A model generated the notes under the pieces. That model ran no database searches and was not told where the DNA came from. It worked only from the letters and a program-made list of their open reading frames with translations. From JBBDIP01 sp040880305 (GTDB lineage Bacteria; Bacillota; Sulfobacillia; Fermentithermobacillales; Fermentithermobacillaceae): a DNA stretch of 36,858 bases. The position numbers and the translations under genes are program-made. Of the stretch, positions 1 to 7,821 are shown one piece after another (the first letter of the stretch is position 1; the number at the start of each line of letters is the position of its first letter). The stretch covers positions 1-36,858 of the forward strand of contig JBBDIP010000021.1 of the NCBI GenBank assembly GCA_040880305.1, read 5' to 3'.

Positions 1-306
1 CATCGCCTTGTAGAAGCCCGGCGCTGTTTTCTTTAGGAAGATATCGGCCAACTGCACAAACGCCGCGATGACCAGGATATAGGCGATCGTTCGCAGGTAC
101 TGCAGGCCGAGGGGCACCAGAATGAATTGCTCGAACGCCGCCGCCACAGTCGAAGCGAACGTCATGACGAAGATAACGGCAGCCGACATGCCCACCGCGG
201 TCTCAAGTTGCTCTGAGAGACCGATGAAGGCGCATAGGCCGAGGTACTGCATGAATATAAAGTTCGAGGTCAAGACCCCGCCCAGTAAAATCGAGATGAC
301 TTTCAC
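1..306 (-). CDS. rnfA: Rnf complex subunit A, C-terminus cut by window edge
   Basis: Integral-membrane subunit of the Rnf ferredoxin:NAD+ oxidoreductase, which couples electron transfer to Na+ or H+ export. The visible ~100 residues are hydrophobic and begin VKVISILLGGVLTSNF, followed by QYLGLCAFIGLSE. This matches the RnfA/NqrE family, whose conserved GLC segment lies in the first helices. I place the start at GTG 306, because GGAGGG (complement of 313-318) sits 6 nt upstream; the ATG at 312 directly abuts that site and is less likely. The gene follows rnfE by about 33 bp on the same strand, so it belongs to the rnfC-D-E-A operon. The rest of the gene, and probably rnfB, lie left of the window. 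Confidence 0.88.
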   Translation of the reverse strand, partial: MKVISILLGGVLTSNFIFMQYLGLCAFIGLSEQLETAVGMSAAVIFVMTFASTVAAAFEQFILVPLGLQYLRTIAYILVIAAFVQLADIFLKKTAPGFYKAM

Positions 307-339
307 GTCCATCCCTCCACCTTCAAGAGTCCAAGAGAG

Positions 340-999
340 CTAGTCGTCCGCCGCAGTTCCTACCATGCGGGCCGCCTTTTTATGCTCAGCCCTTTGTAAC
401 ACGATGTTCAAGATCGCCATCAGGAGCCCCAGAGTGATGAAGCCGCCGGGGGGCGTCAGCATGACAGAGAGAGGCTCGAAGAAAGGTTTGGCAGGGAACG
501 TCCCCAGCCCGAACAGGACCACGCGTCCGGTCCCCAGGAACTCCCTGATTCCGCCGATAATTATCAGATTGATGGTGTAACCCATCCCGATGCCCATTCC
601 GTCCAGGAACGAGTTAATCACCGGGTTCTTGTACGCGAACGCTTCGGACCTCGCGATGATGATGCAGTTCACCACGATCAGCGGGACAAAAACTCCGAGA
701 GTCGCGTACATCGCCGGCATGAACGCCTTCATCACCAGTTCAACGATGACGACAGGCGCGGCGATCAATATGACGAATATAGGGATGCGGATCTGGTCAG
801 GTGTCACCTTCCGCACCGCCGAGACCAGGACGTTGGACAGCGCGAGCACGAATACAACGGCCACGCCCATCCAGAATCCGTTTACCACCGAGGTAGTGAC
901 GGCCAAAGTGGGACACATGCCGATGACCATCCTGAAGGTGGCGTTCTCTTCGATGAACCCTTTTGTGAAATCGTGCAGAAGCGACTTCTTACCGTTCAC
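340..999 (-). CDS. rnfE: Rnf complex subunit E
   Basis: Membrane subunit of the Rnf electron-transport complex (RnfE/NqrD family), 219 residues, the usual length. About six hydrophobic segments are visible. The N-terminal stretch FRMVIGMCPTLAVTTS contains the conserved GMCP(T/A)LA element whose Cys, in the paired RnfA/RnfE subunits, helps hold a membrane-embedded iron centre. Start is GTG 999, preceded at 9 nt by GGGAGG, which overlaps the rnfD stop region. Only 6 bp separate it from rnfD, so no room exists for rnfG, normally found between D and E. The family assignment is firm; the coupling ion cannot be told from sequence. Confidence 0.93.
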   Translation of the reverse strand: MNGKKSLLHDFTKGFIEENATFRMVIGMCPTLAVTTSVVNGFWMGVAVVFVLALSNVLVSAVRKVTPDQIRIPIFVILIAAPVVIVELVMKAFMPAMYATLGVFVPLIVVNCIIIARSEAFAYKNPVINSFLDGMGIGMGYTINLIIIGGIREFLGTGRVVLFGLGTFPAKPFFEPLSVMLTPPGGFITLGLLMAILNIVLQRAEHKKAARMVGTAADD

Positions 1000-1005
1000 T
1001 CAAGT

Positions 1006-1977
1006 TCACCTCCCACCCGCTTTGGCCTTGCTGCGCAAGGCGACGTCGTGCATGTACCCGTAGTACTTTGGAACCACGAACCTGTCGATAAGTGGGCTGA
1101 CCAGGTTCATGAACAAAATGGCGTAGGTTACCCCTTCGGGGTAGCCGCCCCACAGCCTTATAAGCAGTGTTATGAGGCCGGCGCCAATCCCCATGTAAAG
1201 CCTGCCCTTTGCCGTTACCGGCGAGGTGACATAGTCGGTCGCCATGAAGAACGCGCCAAGAACAACACCGCCGAGCAGAAGAGCAGTCAAGGGATCACCC
1301 TGGAAGTACTCCCCCGGCTTCCCGAAAATCCAGGTACCGGCGGCAACCGTCGCGAGGAACCCGGCGGGCAGCCGCCAATCGATGACACCCTTGGCGATCA
1401 GGTAGGCAGCGCCAAGCAAAAGGGCCAGTATACAGGTCTCGCCCAGGGAGCCAAGCCTCTTGCCGACCAGAAGGTCGGAGATCGCCGGCACAGGTCCATT
1501 CGCCAGGGGCGTGGCCGACGCAGTAGCGTCATACGTTAGCGGCGCAACCCAGTCCCGGAGCACGTGCCCCGGCCACGCGGCCAGGACAAAGGCCCTGCCG
1601 GCCAGAGCCGGGTTCACGAAGTTAGTCCCCAGCCCGCCAAAGATCTGCTTCGCTATCACGATGGCGAATGCCGAACCGACGACCGGGACGTAGAGCGGAA
1701 CCCCAGGCGGTAGCGTCAGCGCGAGCAGCAAGCCCGTGATGACTGCGGATAGGTCTCCGACCGTCACGTCCCTCTTGACAGCTTTCTGATAGACCGCCTC
1801 GGACACAACAGCGCTGGCGACTGAAGCCACGATCACCAGGAGCGCGCGGAAACCGAAAAGCACGACGGCCGCGATAGAAGCCGGGACCAGCGCCAGAACT
1901 ACGCCGAGCATCAGTCCCCGGACCGTATGGGGCCCCCTAAGGTGGGGCGAAGATGTGATTAAGAGTTTTTCTCCCAC
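1006..1977 (-). CDS. rnfD: Rnf complex subunit D, covalent-FMN membrane subunit
   Basis: RnfD/NqrB-family membrane protein of 323 residues with many hydrophobic helices. It carries a flavin and lies on the electron path of the Rnf complex. The motif GGLGTNFVNPALAGRAF (114-130) is characteristic, and DATASATPL (150-158) holds the threonine (T156) expected to bind FMN through a phosphodiester bond. It starts at GTG 1977, only 2 nt after the rnfC stop, so translation is probably coupled. The ApbE-type flavin transferase needed for FMN attachment is not in this window. The C-terminus is complete and slightly basic. Confidence 0.93.
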   Translation of the reverse strand: MGEKLLITSSPHLRGPHTVRGLMLGVVLALVPASIAAVVLFGFRALLVIVASVASAVVSEAVYQKAVKRDVTVGDLSAVITGLLLALTLPPGVPLYVPVVGSAFAIVIAKQIFGGLGTNFVNPALAGRAFVLAAWPGHVLRDWVAPLTYDATASATPLANGPVPAISDLLVGKRLGSLGETCILALLLGAAYLIAKGVIDWRLPAGFLATVAAGTWIFGKPGEYFQGDPLTALLLGGVVLGAFFMATDYVTSPVTAKGRLYMGIGAGLITLLIRLWGGYPEGVTYAILFMNLVSPLIDRFVVPKYYGYMHDVALRSKAKAGGR

Positions 1978-1979
1978 GT

Positions 1980-3329
1980 TTACACCTTCTTAGCCGCTGC
2001 AGCGCGGCGCCTCTCGTTGATCTGTGCCTTGGCCAGCCTAATCGACTGGACAAGCGGCCGCTTTGAAGGGCACGAGTACGCGCACGACCCGCACTCACTG
2101 CAGTCCATCGCACGAAACTTTTCGGCTTCGTCCAGGTAGCCGTTCTCAGCATACGCGGCCATCCACACCGGCAGAAGCCTCATCGGACAAGCGTCAACGC
2201 ACCTGCCGCAACGAAGACACGGCAGTACGGGATCTACTTTGACCTGCTCTTTCGTAAGGACCACGATTCCGGACGTACCCTTTAGGACAGGCACGTTAAG
2301 GTCTCGAAGAGAAGTCCCCATCATTGGTCCGCCCATGATCACCTTGCCGGGCGTGCCCTTGAACCCTCCCGCCTTTTCCACAAGGTAGGAAAGCGGCGTG
2401 CCGATAAGCGCCCTGAAGTTGGCGGGACGCGCTATCCCTTCGCCGGTCACAGTGACCACCCGCTCGACTAGCGGAAGCCCTGTGAAAATGGACTGCGCCA
2501 TGGTATAGGCAGTCCCGACGTTCGAGACAATGACGCCCACGTTGAGCGGCAACCCGGGAGGAGGCGGAACCTCGCGTCCCAGGACCACCTCTATCAGCTG
2601 CTTCTCGCCTCCACGAGGGTACCGTGACGGCAGCACCGCGAGGTCAAGCTCCCCAAATGGGGCCATGGCCCGCTTCATAGCGGTGACGGCATCAGGCTTG
2701 TTATCCTCTATGCAGACGATGCCCTTGGCCACTCCGGCGCCTTTCATTAGGGCGCGGAAGCCGAAAACCACTGCCCCGGCCTGCTCTTCCATAAGTTTCT
2801 GGTCGGCGGTAAGGTACGGCTCGCACTCAGCGCCATTGAGCAAGTAAGTATCGATGACCGCCCCGGGAGGAGGGGTCAGCTTAACCGCTGCGGGGAAAGC
2901 GGCCCCGCCCTGGCCCACAAGTCCCGTTTCTCTGGCAATCTCAACGATCTTCTCTCTAGACACGTCGTCGAGGTTGGTCGCGATCGGGGACAGCCCCTCA
3001 ACTGTCTCGCCGAGTCCATCAGGCTCGATCACGATTGCGTCGACCATCCAAGCGAGCACGGGCTGATACCGCGCCTCGACGGCCTTGACCTTCCCCGAAG
3101 TCGGAGCATGAAGCGCAGCGCTAACCGGCCCAGCGGCTTCTGCGATCTTCTGACCTCTCTTGACGGGATCTCCCGCTTTGACCAGGGGCTTCGCGGGCGC
3201 TCCGGTATGCTGAGAAAGGAAGAGAGTCAGTTCAGCCGGGATGCCTGCATCCTCAATGCGGGCCTTGGCCGAAAGCTCCTTCCTGTCAGGAACCTTCACC
3301 CCGCCGGAGCCACGTCTCAGGTTGACCAC
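1980..3329 (-). CDS. rnfC: Rnf complex subunit C, NADH-binding iron-sulfur protein
   Basis: Soluble Rnf subunit that binds NADH and FMN and docks on the membrane part. The N-terminal segment is a lipoyl-like barrel (GAPAKPLVKAGDPVKRGQKI), followed by the nucleotide-binding GLVGQGGAAFPAAVK and by GGEKQLIEV. Two 4Fe-4S motifs lie near the C-terminus: CLRCGRCVDACP and CSECGSCAYSCP. The frame is open from TTG 3344, but that TTG forms part of the ribosome binding site. GTG 3329 has GAGGTGG at 6 nt and gives the family N-terminus (VNLRRGSGGVKVPDRKELS), so I start there (449 residues). It is the first gene of the operon and has a recognisable promoter upstream (3401-3430). Confidence 0.93.
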   Translation of the reverse strand: MVNLRRGSGGVKVPDRKELSAKARIEDAGIPAELTLFLSQHTGAPAKPLVKAGDPVKRGQKIAEAAGPVSAALHAPTSGKVKAVEARYQPVLAWMVDAIVIEPDGLGETVEGLSPIATNLDDVSREKIVEIARETGLVGQGGAAFPAAVKLTPPPGAVIDTYLLNGAECEPYLTADQKLMEEQAGAVVFGFRALMKGAGVAKGIVCIEDNKPDAVTAMKRAMAPFGELDLAVLPSRYPRGGEKQLIEVVLGREVPPPPGLPLNVGVIVSNVGTAYTMAQSIFTGLPLVERVVTVTGEGIARPANFRALIGTPLSYLVEKAGGFKGTPGKVIMGGPMMGTSLRDLNVPVLKGTSGIVVLTKEQVKVDPVLPCLRCGRCVDACPMRLLPVWMAAYAENGYLDEAEKFRAMDCSECGSCAYSCPSKRPLVQSIRLAKAQINERRRAAAAKKV

Positions 3330-3400
3330 CAGTCCCCACCTCAATCTCTTTCATTAGCCAGCGTATCTGAATAGCATTAAAGACTGAGCGCACAATGACA

Positions 3401-3430
3401 ATTCTAGCCCTCAGCCTCACAATTCGTCAA
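3401..3430 (-). promoter_or_regulatory. Sigma-70-type promoter for the rnf operon
   Basis: On the minus strand, TTGACG (complement of 3425-3430) and TAGAAT (complement of 3401-3406) are separated by 18 bp. This is a good vegetative promoter about 70 bp upstream of the rnfC start. It is not a -24/-12 (sigma-54) promoter, although rpoN lies directly upstream. No clear terminator separates rpoN from it, so read-through from rpoN remains possible. Confidence 0.55.
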
Positions 3431-3493
3431 ACTGTATGGAGTTTCGCCGCATAGCAGGGGTACGTTCATATCACACGTAGGGGTCTCATTGTA

Positions 3494-4858
3494 TCAGAGG
3501 GTCTTTCTCCTGCTCGATGGCTGTATCCCAAGCTGTGTGCGGTATTTGGAGACCGTGCGCCTGGCGACGTGGACCCCACGCCTGGACAGCTCAAGAGAGA
3601 TCTCCTGGTCAGCCAGGGGGGAGCCGGGATCTTCCGACTGAACCAAAGTCTGGATGATCCGCTTCACGATGTACTGGGAGACGTCCTTGTCGTCTGTGCG
3701 GACTCTCGGACTGAAGAATGCCTTGCAGGGGTAGACCCCGAACGGGGTGTCGGCATATTTGTTGGAGACGCACCTTGATACCGTGGACTCGTGCATGCCG
3801 AGTTCCTGGGCCACGTCTTTCATCGTGAGCGGCTCCAGAAGACCTGGCCCTTCCTTGAAGAACAGAGCTTGCCGCGCCGCGACGCACTCCATGACCCGGA
3901 GGATGGTGTCTTTGCGCTGCTCGATACTCCGGAGGAGGCCTCGTGCCCTGCGCAGCTGCTCCAACAAGTAGGTCCGGGCGTCTGCCTCGCCGGCCGAAAG
4001 GAGGCGACGGTAAAACGAGTTCCAGCGCATGCGGGGCAGCGCGCTGTCGTTCAGGGAGACTGTCAGGCAATCCCCCGCATCCCGTATGGTTATCTCAGGG
4101 TAGACGTAGGTTACGGCCTCGGATGAGAAACGGGCGCCCGGTTTAGGGTTTAGCCGTAGCACCACGTCTCTGGCTTTCATCACGTCTTCTACTGAGACCC
4201 GCATGTCCTTGGCGATCTTGCGGTAGCGCCCCTTGGCGAGGTCTTCCAGGTGGCCTTCGATGATGCCGGTCACAAGCGGGCCGTGTCCGGCGGCTCTGGC
4301 CTGAATGGCGAGACACTCCCGGAGGTCCCGCCCGCCGACGCCGGCAGGGTCGAAAGACTGGATGACGCCAAGCACGTCCTCGACCTGCTTTATGGGCCTA
4401 CCGGTCGCAAGCGCGATCTCCGCGGGGGAACAGCACAGGTAGCCGTTGTCATCGAGGTTCCCAACGATGAACTCCCCGGTCTCGTACTCGGCGGCAGTGA
4501 TCTCCAACAGCCCGAGTTGGGCCAGAAGGTGTTCCTTGAGGTCGACGCCCTTCTCAGCGAAGGTCTCATAGGCCGGCGCCGGGTTCTCCCTTGGCTGATA
4601 GGAGACCTCGGAACCCAAGTCCGAGGAGTCGCAGAAGTAAGCCAGTATCTGTTCGTCGGTCGGGTCGGGATCTTCGGGCAGGGACTCTTCTTGGGGGTCA
4701 TCGGTGAGATCAAGCAGGGGGTTTTCCTCAACTTGCTGGCGGATGAAGCTGCATAGCTCGAGAGCGTTCATCTGCAGGACCATGATGGCCTGCCGCAGCT
4801 CCGGCGTTAGAGCCAGTCTCTGCGTTTGAACGAGCTCGAGCCCGTAACCCAGCTTCAT
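3494..4858 (-). CDS. rpoN: RNA polymerase sigma-54 factor
   Basis: Alternative sigma factor that recognises -24/-12 promoters and needs an AAA+ activator. The 454-residue length is normal. The N-terminus (ELVQTQRLALTPELRQAI) matches region I, an acidic linker follows (DDPQEESLPEDPDPTDE), then the core-binding region, and the RpoN box ARRTVSKYR at about 432-440. The frame is open much further upstream, to 5086, but that stretch overlaps the preceding gene and is not RpoN-like. ATG 4858 has AAGGGGGAG just upstream. The site sits in the loop of a small hairpin (4859-4883). It is the last gene of a likely operon with the TPR and P-loop/Asp23 genes. I saw no convincing -24/-12 promoter in the intergenic parts of this window. 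Confidence 0.95.
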   Translation of the reverse strand: MKLGYGLELVQTQRLALTPELRQAIMVLQMNALELCSFIRQQVEENPLLDLTDDPQEESLPEDPDPTDEQILAYFCDSSDLGSEVSYQPRENPAPAYETFAEKGVDLKEHLLAQLGLLEITAAEYETGEFIVGNLDDNGYLCCSPAEIALATGRPIKQVEDVLGVIQSFDPAGVGGRDLRECLAIQARAAGHGPLVTGIIEGHLEDLAKGRYRKIAKDMRVSVEDVMKARDVVLRLNPKPGARFSSEAVTYVYPEITIRDAGDCLTVSLNDSALPRMRWNSFYRRLLSAGEADARTYLLEQLRRARGLLRSIEQRKDTILRVMECVAARQALFFKEGPGLLEPLTMKDVAQELGMHESTVSRCVSNKYADTPFGVYPCKAFFSPRVRTDDKDVSQYIVKRIIQTLVQSEDPGSPLADQEISLELSRRGVHVARRTVSKYRTQLGIQPSSRRKTL

Positions 4859-4883
4859 CACTCTCCCCCTTCCATAGAGAGTG
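4859..4883 (-). promoter_or_regulatory. Small hairpin displaying the rpoN ribosome binding site
   Basis: In the transcript, CACTCTC (complement of 4877-4883) can pair with GAGAGTG (complement of 4859-4865), which directly abuts the rpoN ATG. The 11-nt loop contains AAGGGG of the ribosome binding site. The stem is perfect over 7 bp. It may present or modulate the site; a regulatory role is inference. Confidence 0.35.
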
Positions 4884-4919
4884 TATTTGCCGTGTGCACG
4901 TCTTTTGCCTTCTGTAAGT

Positions 4920-5780
4920 TTATTCCAGGCTGATCTTCTTGGTGGAGATATCGACCCGTTCGAGGTAGATACCGGTGAGGAATTCCAGCTTGTCTTTAAG
5001 GTTTCGTTGCACCGACTGCATGACCTCGAAGACCTTGACGCCGTAGTGCAGGACCAGCTCCACGTCCAGGATAGTGCCCTCCCCAACGGCCAACACCAGG
5101 ATTTTGAGCACTCGCGAGACGCCGGGCACTTCCCCGCAAATTCGCTGGGCTATCTGCATTACAACTGCGTCCGATATGTAGAACCTGCCGAAGTAACTGT
5201 ATGTCGGCCGGACCACCGACCTCTCCTGCGTCCCGTAACGCTGCTCGCGTGAACGAGCCAGCGCCTTCAGGGGATCGACTAGGTATCCTGAGAATGTCTT
5301 TTTGACCTCGAATGCAGGCGCGGGGATCACATGCTTGCCTTCCTGTCGACGTTGCCACAGGGCGTGGTCGATCTCCTCGGGTGTGGCAAAGTCATGAATG
5401 CTCATAAACTCCCTGGGCTCGGGCAACCCCAGGCGGGACACGATGCGCATGACCATTGTCGTGGAAGTGCCGAGGATGAGGATCCGGGCGGGAGAAAGCT
5501 GCATGATACCTTCTCGGACCTCAAGAACATGCCCGGGAGCCGAGAATATCGCGCGGCGGATGGCTGCCGTCTTGGTCTCCTCGCGTTTGGCCGACCTACC
5601 GGCCGCAATCCTGGAACCTGCGATCAAGAGGCCGTCGTCGATGATGGCGTCGCATTGCCGCTCCTGCGCGATGGTCATCGCGCGGTGTGACTTACCCGTG
5701 CCGCTGGGGCCGATGAGGGCAAGGACCTCAACCGAGGTGAAGTTGAAAGACGGCCTTACTTCTTTGCCCGGGAAAACCAC
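4920..5780 (-). CDS. P-loop NTPase fused to an Asp23/Gls24-like domain
   Basis: A 286-residue protein with two recognisable parts. Near the N-terminus is a Walker A motif, GPSGTGKS (24-31), followed by CDAIIDDGLL (about 43-52), where the two Asp may act as a Walker B-like element. The last ~90 residues (FYISDAVVMQIAQRI, GVSRVLKILVLAV, DVELVLHYGVKVFEVMQSVQ) follow the Asp23/Gls24 pattern found in alkaline-shock and envelope-associated proteins of Firmicutes. Start GTG 5780 overlaps the end of the TPR gene by 25 bp and has a G-rich site upstream, so the two genes are probably translationally coupled. rpoN follows 61 bp downstream. The substrate of the ATPase part is unknown to me; kinase-like or regulatory roles are both open. 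Confidence 0.72.
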   Translation of the reverse strand: MVFPGKEVRPSFNFTSVEVLALIGPSGTGKSHRAMTIAQERQCDAIIDDGLLIAGSRIAAGRSAKREETKTAAIRRAIFSAPGHVLEVREGIMQLSPARILILGTSTTMVMRIVSRLGLPEPREFMSIHDFATPEEIDHALWQRRQEGKHVIPAPAFEVKKTFSGYLVDPLKALARSREQRYGTQERSVVRPTYSYFGRFYISDAVVMQIAQRICGEVPGVSRVLKILVLAVGEGTILDVELVLHYGVKVFEVMQSVQRNLKDKLEFLTGIYLERVDISTKKISLE

Positions 5781-7213
5781 GGGAGGCCCCCCTTCTTCTC
5801 GCTGCGCTCACCCGCTGGAGTCGCGCCTGCCCCCTTCGACGAAGCCGGCGGCTTGGTCTCTTCTTTGACCAGGCTCCCTACTAGACCCGCGGCCTTGCGC
5901 TGCTCCTCTGTCTTGGCGGCAGCCTTGGCCTGCTCAACCAGTTCGCCCCAGATAGACCTGGAGATAAAGGTGCCGTTGGCCAGGGCGAAGTTGGGATCTA
6001 CCTCCATCGACTTTGCCCAGTGGGCGACGCCGTCTCGGGCCTTCCCCTTGGCGATCAGTATCGTACCGAACAAGAGCTCCACGCTGGACCTAATCTCTCG
6101 GAGCGCTGCCTGATCCTGGGCCTCTGCCAATTTGGCGGTCAAATCGGCCACGTAGACCTCAGCCTTATCGTATTCTCCATTTCGGAAGCATAGGTCCCCC
6201 AGAGATAGGCCGGGTTCAGGACTGCCCGGCATGATGGTGGCCAGCGCCTCCCAGCGCGCGATCGCCCCGCCTAGGTCCCCAGCAATCACGGCTGCAGTAG
6301 CCAAGTTTCGGTACGCAGGGACGTAGGTCGGATCGAACGTCAGACACTTCTCCCAAAGCTTGACCGCTTCTTCCCTTTGGCCCTTTTGGAAGAAGGCCAA
6401 TCCCAGGTTGTAGGTCGGGAACACGGAATCAGGCTTCAGTGCCAAAGCCTGGTCCCAGACCTCGATAGCCTTCTCAACATCGCCCGACGCGGCGTATACC
6501 TCGCCCAGCGTTGTTAGGGTTACCAGGTTTTCGGGCTCCCGGTCTGTGGCCTTCTTAAGGGCGGCAAGCGACTTATCCAGCCGTTTTGTGACGTAATAGC
6601 AGATCCCCAGGTTGTAGTAGAGGCCGGGGTTCTCGGAGCCCAAATGCTCGGCGCGGGTAAGGAAATCCACCGCCTTGTCGTATTGCTGGGAGTCGGTGTA
6701 GAGGGCCCCAAGGTTGTGAAGGGCCTGGAGGTTGGACGGGTCTATCTCAAGCACCTTCTGCCAGTGCACGCCGGCGTCGGCCGCCCTGCCCTTGGCTATG
6801 TACAGCTCTCCCAACTGGGAATGGGCCATCGCGTTGCCTGGCGTCGACTCCACGGCTTTCTCGGTTTCATTGATGGCTGCATCAATGTTGCCCCGCATGG
6901 CCATGATCTTCCCGAGGAAGTAGTGGGACGGCCCATGCTTGCGGTCCAATGCAACGGCCTTCTCAAAACTCTCTTGAGCTTTATCCGCATCGCCGGCGTC
7001 GGCGTAAACGATCCCCAGGTAGTAATGGGCCTCAACGCTCTTCTTTTCCTGGGAGATAACGGCGCCCAGCTCGCGGATTGCCTCGTCTCTGCGCGCCCTT
7101 TTCATGTAAGAGAGCGCCAGCTGTAGGCGGATGCCCATGTCCTTCGGGCGTGACGCGACCTCTTTCTCAAGTCGTAAAATGATCTCGTCCAAGGCCTTCT
7201 CGTCTACTCCCAC
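5756..7213 (-). CDS. Tetratricopeptide-repeat protein
   Basis: A 485-residue protein made almost wholly of TPR units (about ten). Examples are VEAHYYLGIVYADAGDADKA, ALHNLGALYTDSQQYDKAVD and PTYNLGLAFFQKGQREEAV. The last ~50 residues are a low-complexity tail rich in Lys, Ala, Gly and Pro (KEETKPPASSKGAGATPAGE), ending in a basic, aromatic tip (WFSRAKK). No signal peptide or membrane helix is visible, so a cytoplasmic scaffold role is likely. Start is GTG 7213. It overlaps the P-loop/Asp23 gene by 25 bp, which suggests the two proteins work together. The family is too broad for a specific function. Confidence 0.8.
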   Translation of the reverse strand: MGVDEKALDEIILRLEKEVASRPKDMGIRLQLALSYMKRARRDEAIRELGAVISQEKKSVEAHYYLGIVYADAGDADKAQESFEKAVALDRKHGPSHYFLGKIMAMRGNIDAAINETEKAVESTPGNAMAHSQLGELYIAKGRAADAGVHWQKVLEIDPSNLQALHNLGALYTDSQQYDKAVDFLTRAEHLGSENPGLYYNLGICYYVTKRLDKSLAALKKATDREPENLVTLTTLGEVYAASGDVEKAIEVWDQALALKPDSVFPTYNLGLAFFQKGQREEAVKLWEKCLTFDPTYVPAYRNLATAAVIAGDLGGAIARWEALATIMPGSPEPGLSLGDLCFRNGEYDKAEVYVADLTAKLAEAQDQAALREIRSSVELLFGTILIAKGKARDGVAHWAKSMEVDPNFALANGTFISRSIWGELVEQAKAAAKTEEQRKAAGLVGSLVKEETKPPASSKGAGATPAGERSEKKGGLPWFSRAKK

Positions 7214-7266
7214 TGTGCATCCCCCACATACTGTCAGATGTACGGTTGCTTTCTATCCACCCAGTT

Positions 7267-7294
7267 ATAATACCTCCTCTTAGGGGCTTCGCAA
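7267..7294 (-). promoter_or_regulatory. Possible promoter for the TPR-Asp23-rpoN operon
   Basis: Minus-strand TTGCGA (complement of 7289-7294) and TATTAT (complement of 7267-7272) are spaced 16 bp apart, about 55 bp upstream of GTG 7213. It is divergent from, and close to, the iscR promoter. The match is moderate. Confidence 0.35.
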
Positions 7295-7309
7295 AACGTG
7301 TAGCGCTCA

Positions 7310-7345
7310 TTGACTCCCGATATTCCTAGTATAATAATAGGAATA
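7310..7345 (+). promoter_or_regulatory. iscR promoter with overlapping palindromic operator
   Basis: TTGACT (7310-7315) and AATAAT (7333-7338) are spaced 17 bp; TATAAT at 7330-7335 would leave only 14. The -10 region is enclosed by a perfect inverted repeat: TATTCCTA (7321-7328) and TAGGAATA (7338-7345), with a 9-bp AT-rich centre. Its 25-bp length and position fit an autoregulatory site for the Rrf2/IscR-type protein encoded just downstream. The palindrome is seen directly; that IscR binds it is inferred. Confidence 0.65.
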
Positions 7346-7373
7346 GATCCGGCGTGCGGGGGAGGTAGAGCAA

Positions 7374-7817
7374 ATGCCCTTCAGGCTATCGACAAGGGGA
7401 CACTACGCCGTCCTGCTCATGTACGAGGTGGCGCGGTCGGGAGCGGCCTTCTCTTCCCTAGCCAACATCTCCACCGTTCAGAAGATCTCCCAGGGTTACC
7501 TGGAGCAGATCATCAGACCTCTGCGTGTCGCGGGGCTGGTGTCCGGACGGAAGGGGTTCGGCGGGGGCTACACTCTATCCAAGCAGCCGAAAGAGGTAAC
7601 CGTCGGCGAGATCATCCGGGCCGTCGAAGGCCCGACAGTACCCGTGAAGTGCGTGGGTGATCCATCACACATGGACTCCTGCCCCGACGACTGCCGCGCG
7701 AGACGCGTCTGGCAGCAGGTTGGCCAGGCTATCGACGGAGTCCTGGACTCGATAACCCTTCAAGACTTGCTATCAGGCGAAATCGCCGTTGCCTTCGTGC
7801 CACGGAAAGGGGAATGA
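7374..7817 (+). CDS. iscR: Rrf2/IscR-family iron-sulfur-responsive regulator
   Basis: A 147-residue Rrf2-family transcription factor expected to sense Fe-S cluster status and control the desulfurase/scaffold genes behind it. The winged-helix N-terminus reads LSTRGHYAVLLMYEVA, with SQGYLEQIIRPLRVAGLV as the recognition region and GRKGFGGGYTL as the wing. Three cysteines, C93, C103 and C107 (spacing C-x9-C-x3-C), lie where IscR-type proteins bind a cluster. ATG 7374 is preceded by GGGGGAGG. iscS begins 4 bp after its stop. CymR-type relatives lack the cysteines, so an Fe-S sensor is favoured. Confidence 0.88.
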   Translation: MPFRLSTRGHYAVLLMYEVARSGAAFSSLANISTVQKISQGYLEQIIRPLRVAGLVSGRKGFGGGYTLSKQPKEVTVGEIIRAVEGPTVPVKCVGDPSHMDSCPDDCRARRVWQQVGQAIDGVLDSITLQDLLSGEIAVAFVPRKGE

Positions 7818-7821
7818 CGAT

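Noticed and set aside
4859..5086. N-terminal extension of rpoN
   Set aside because: The extra residues overlap the P-loop/Asp23 gene and are Ser/Thr/Arg-rich without RpoN similarity; ATG 4858 has a strong ribosome site.
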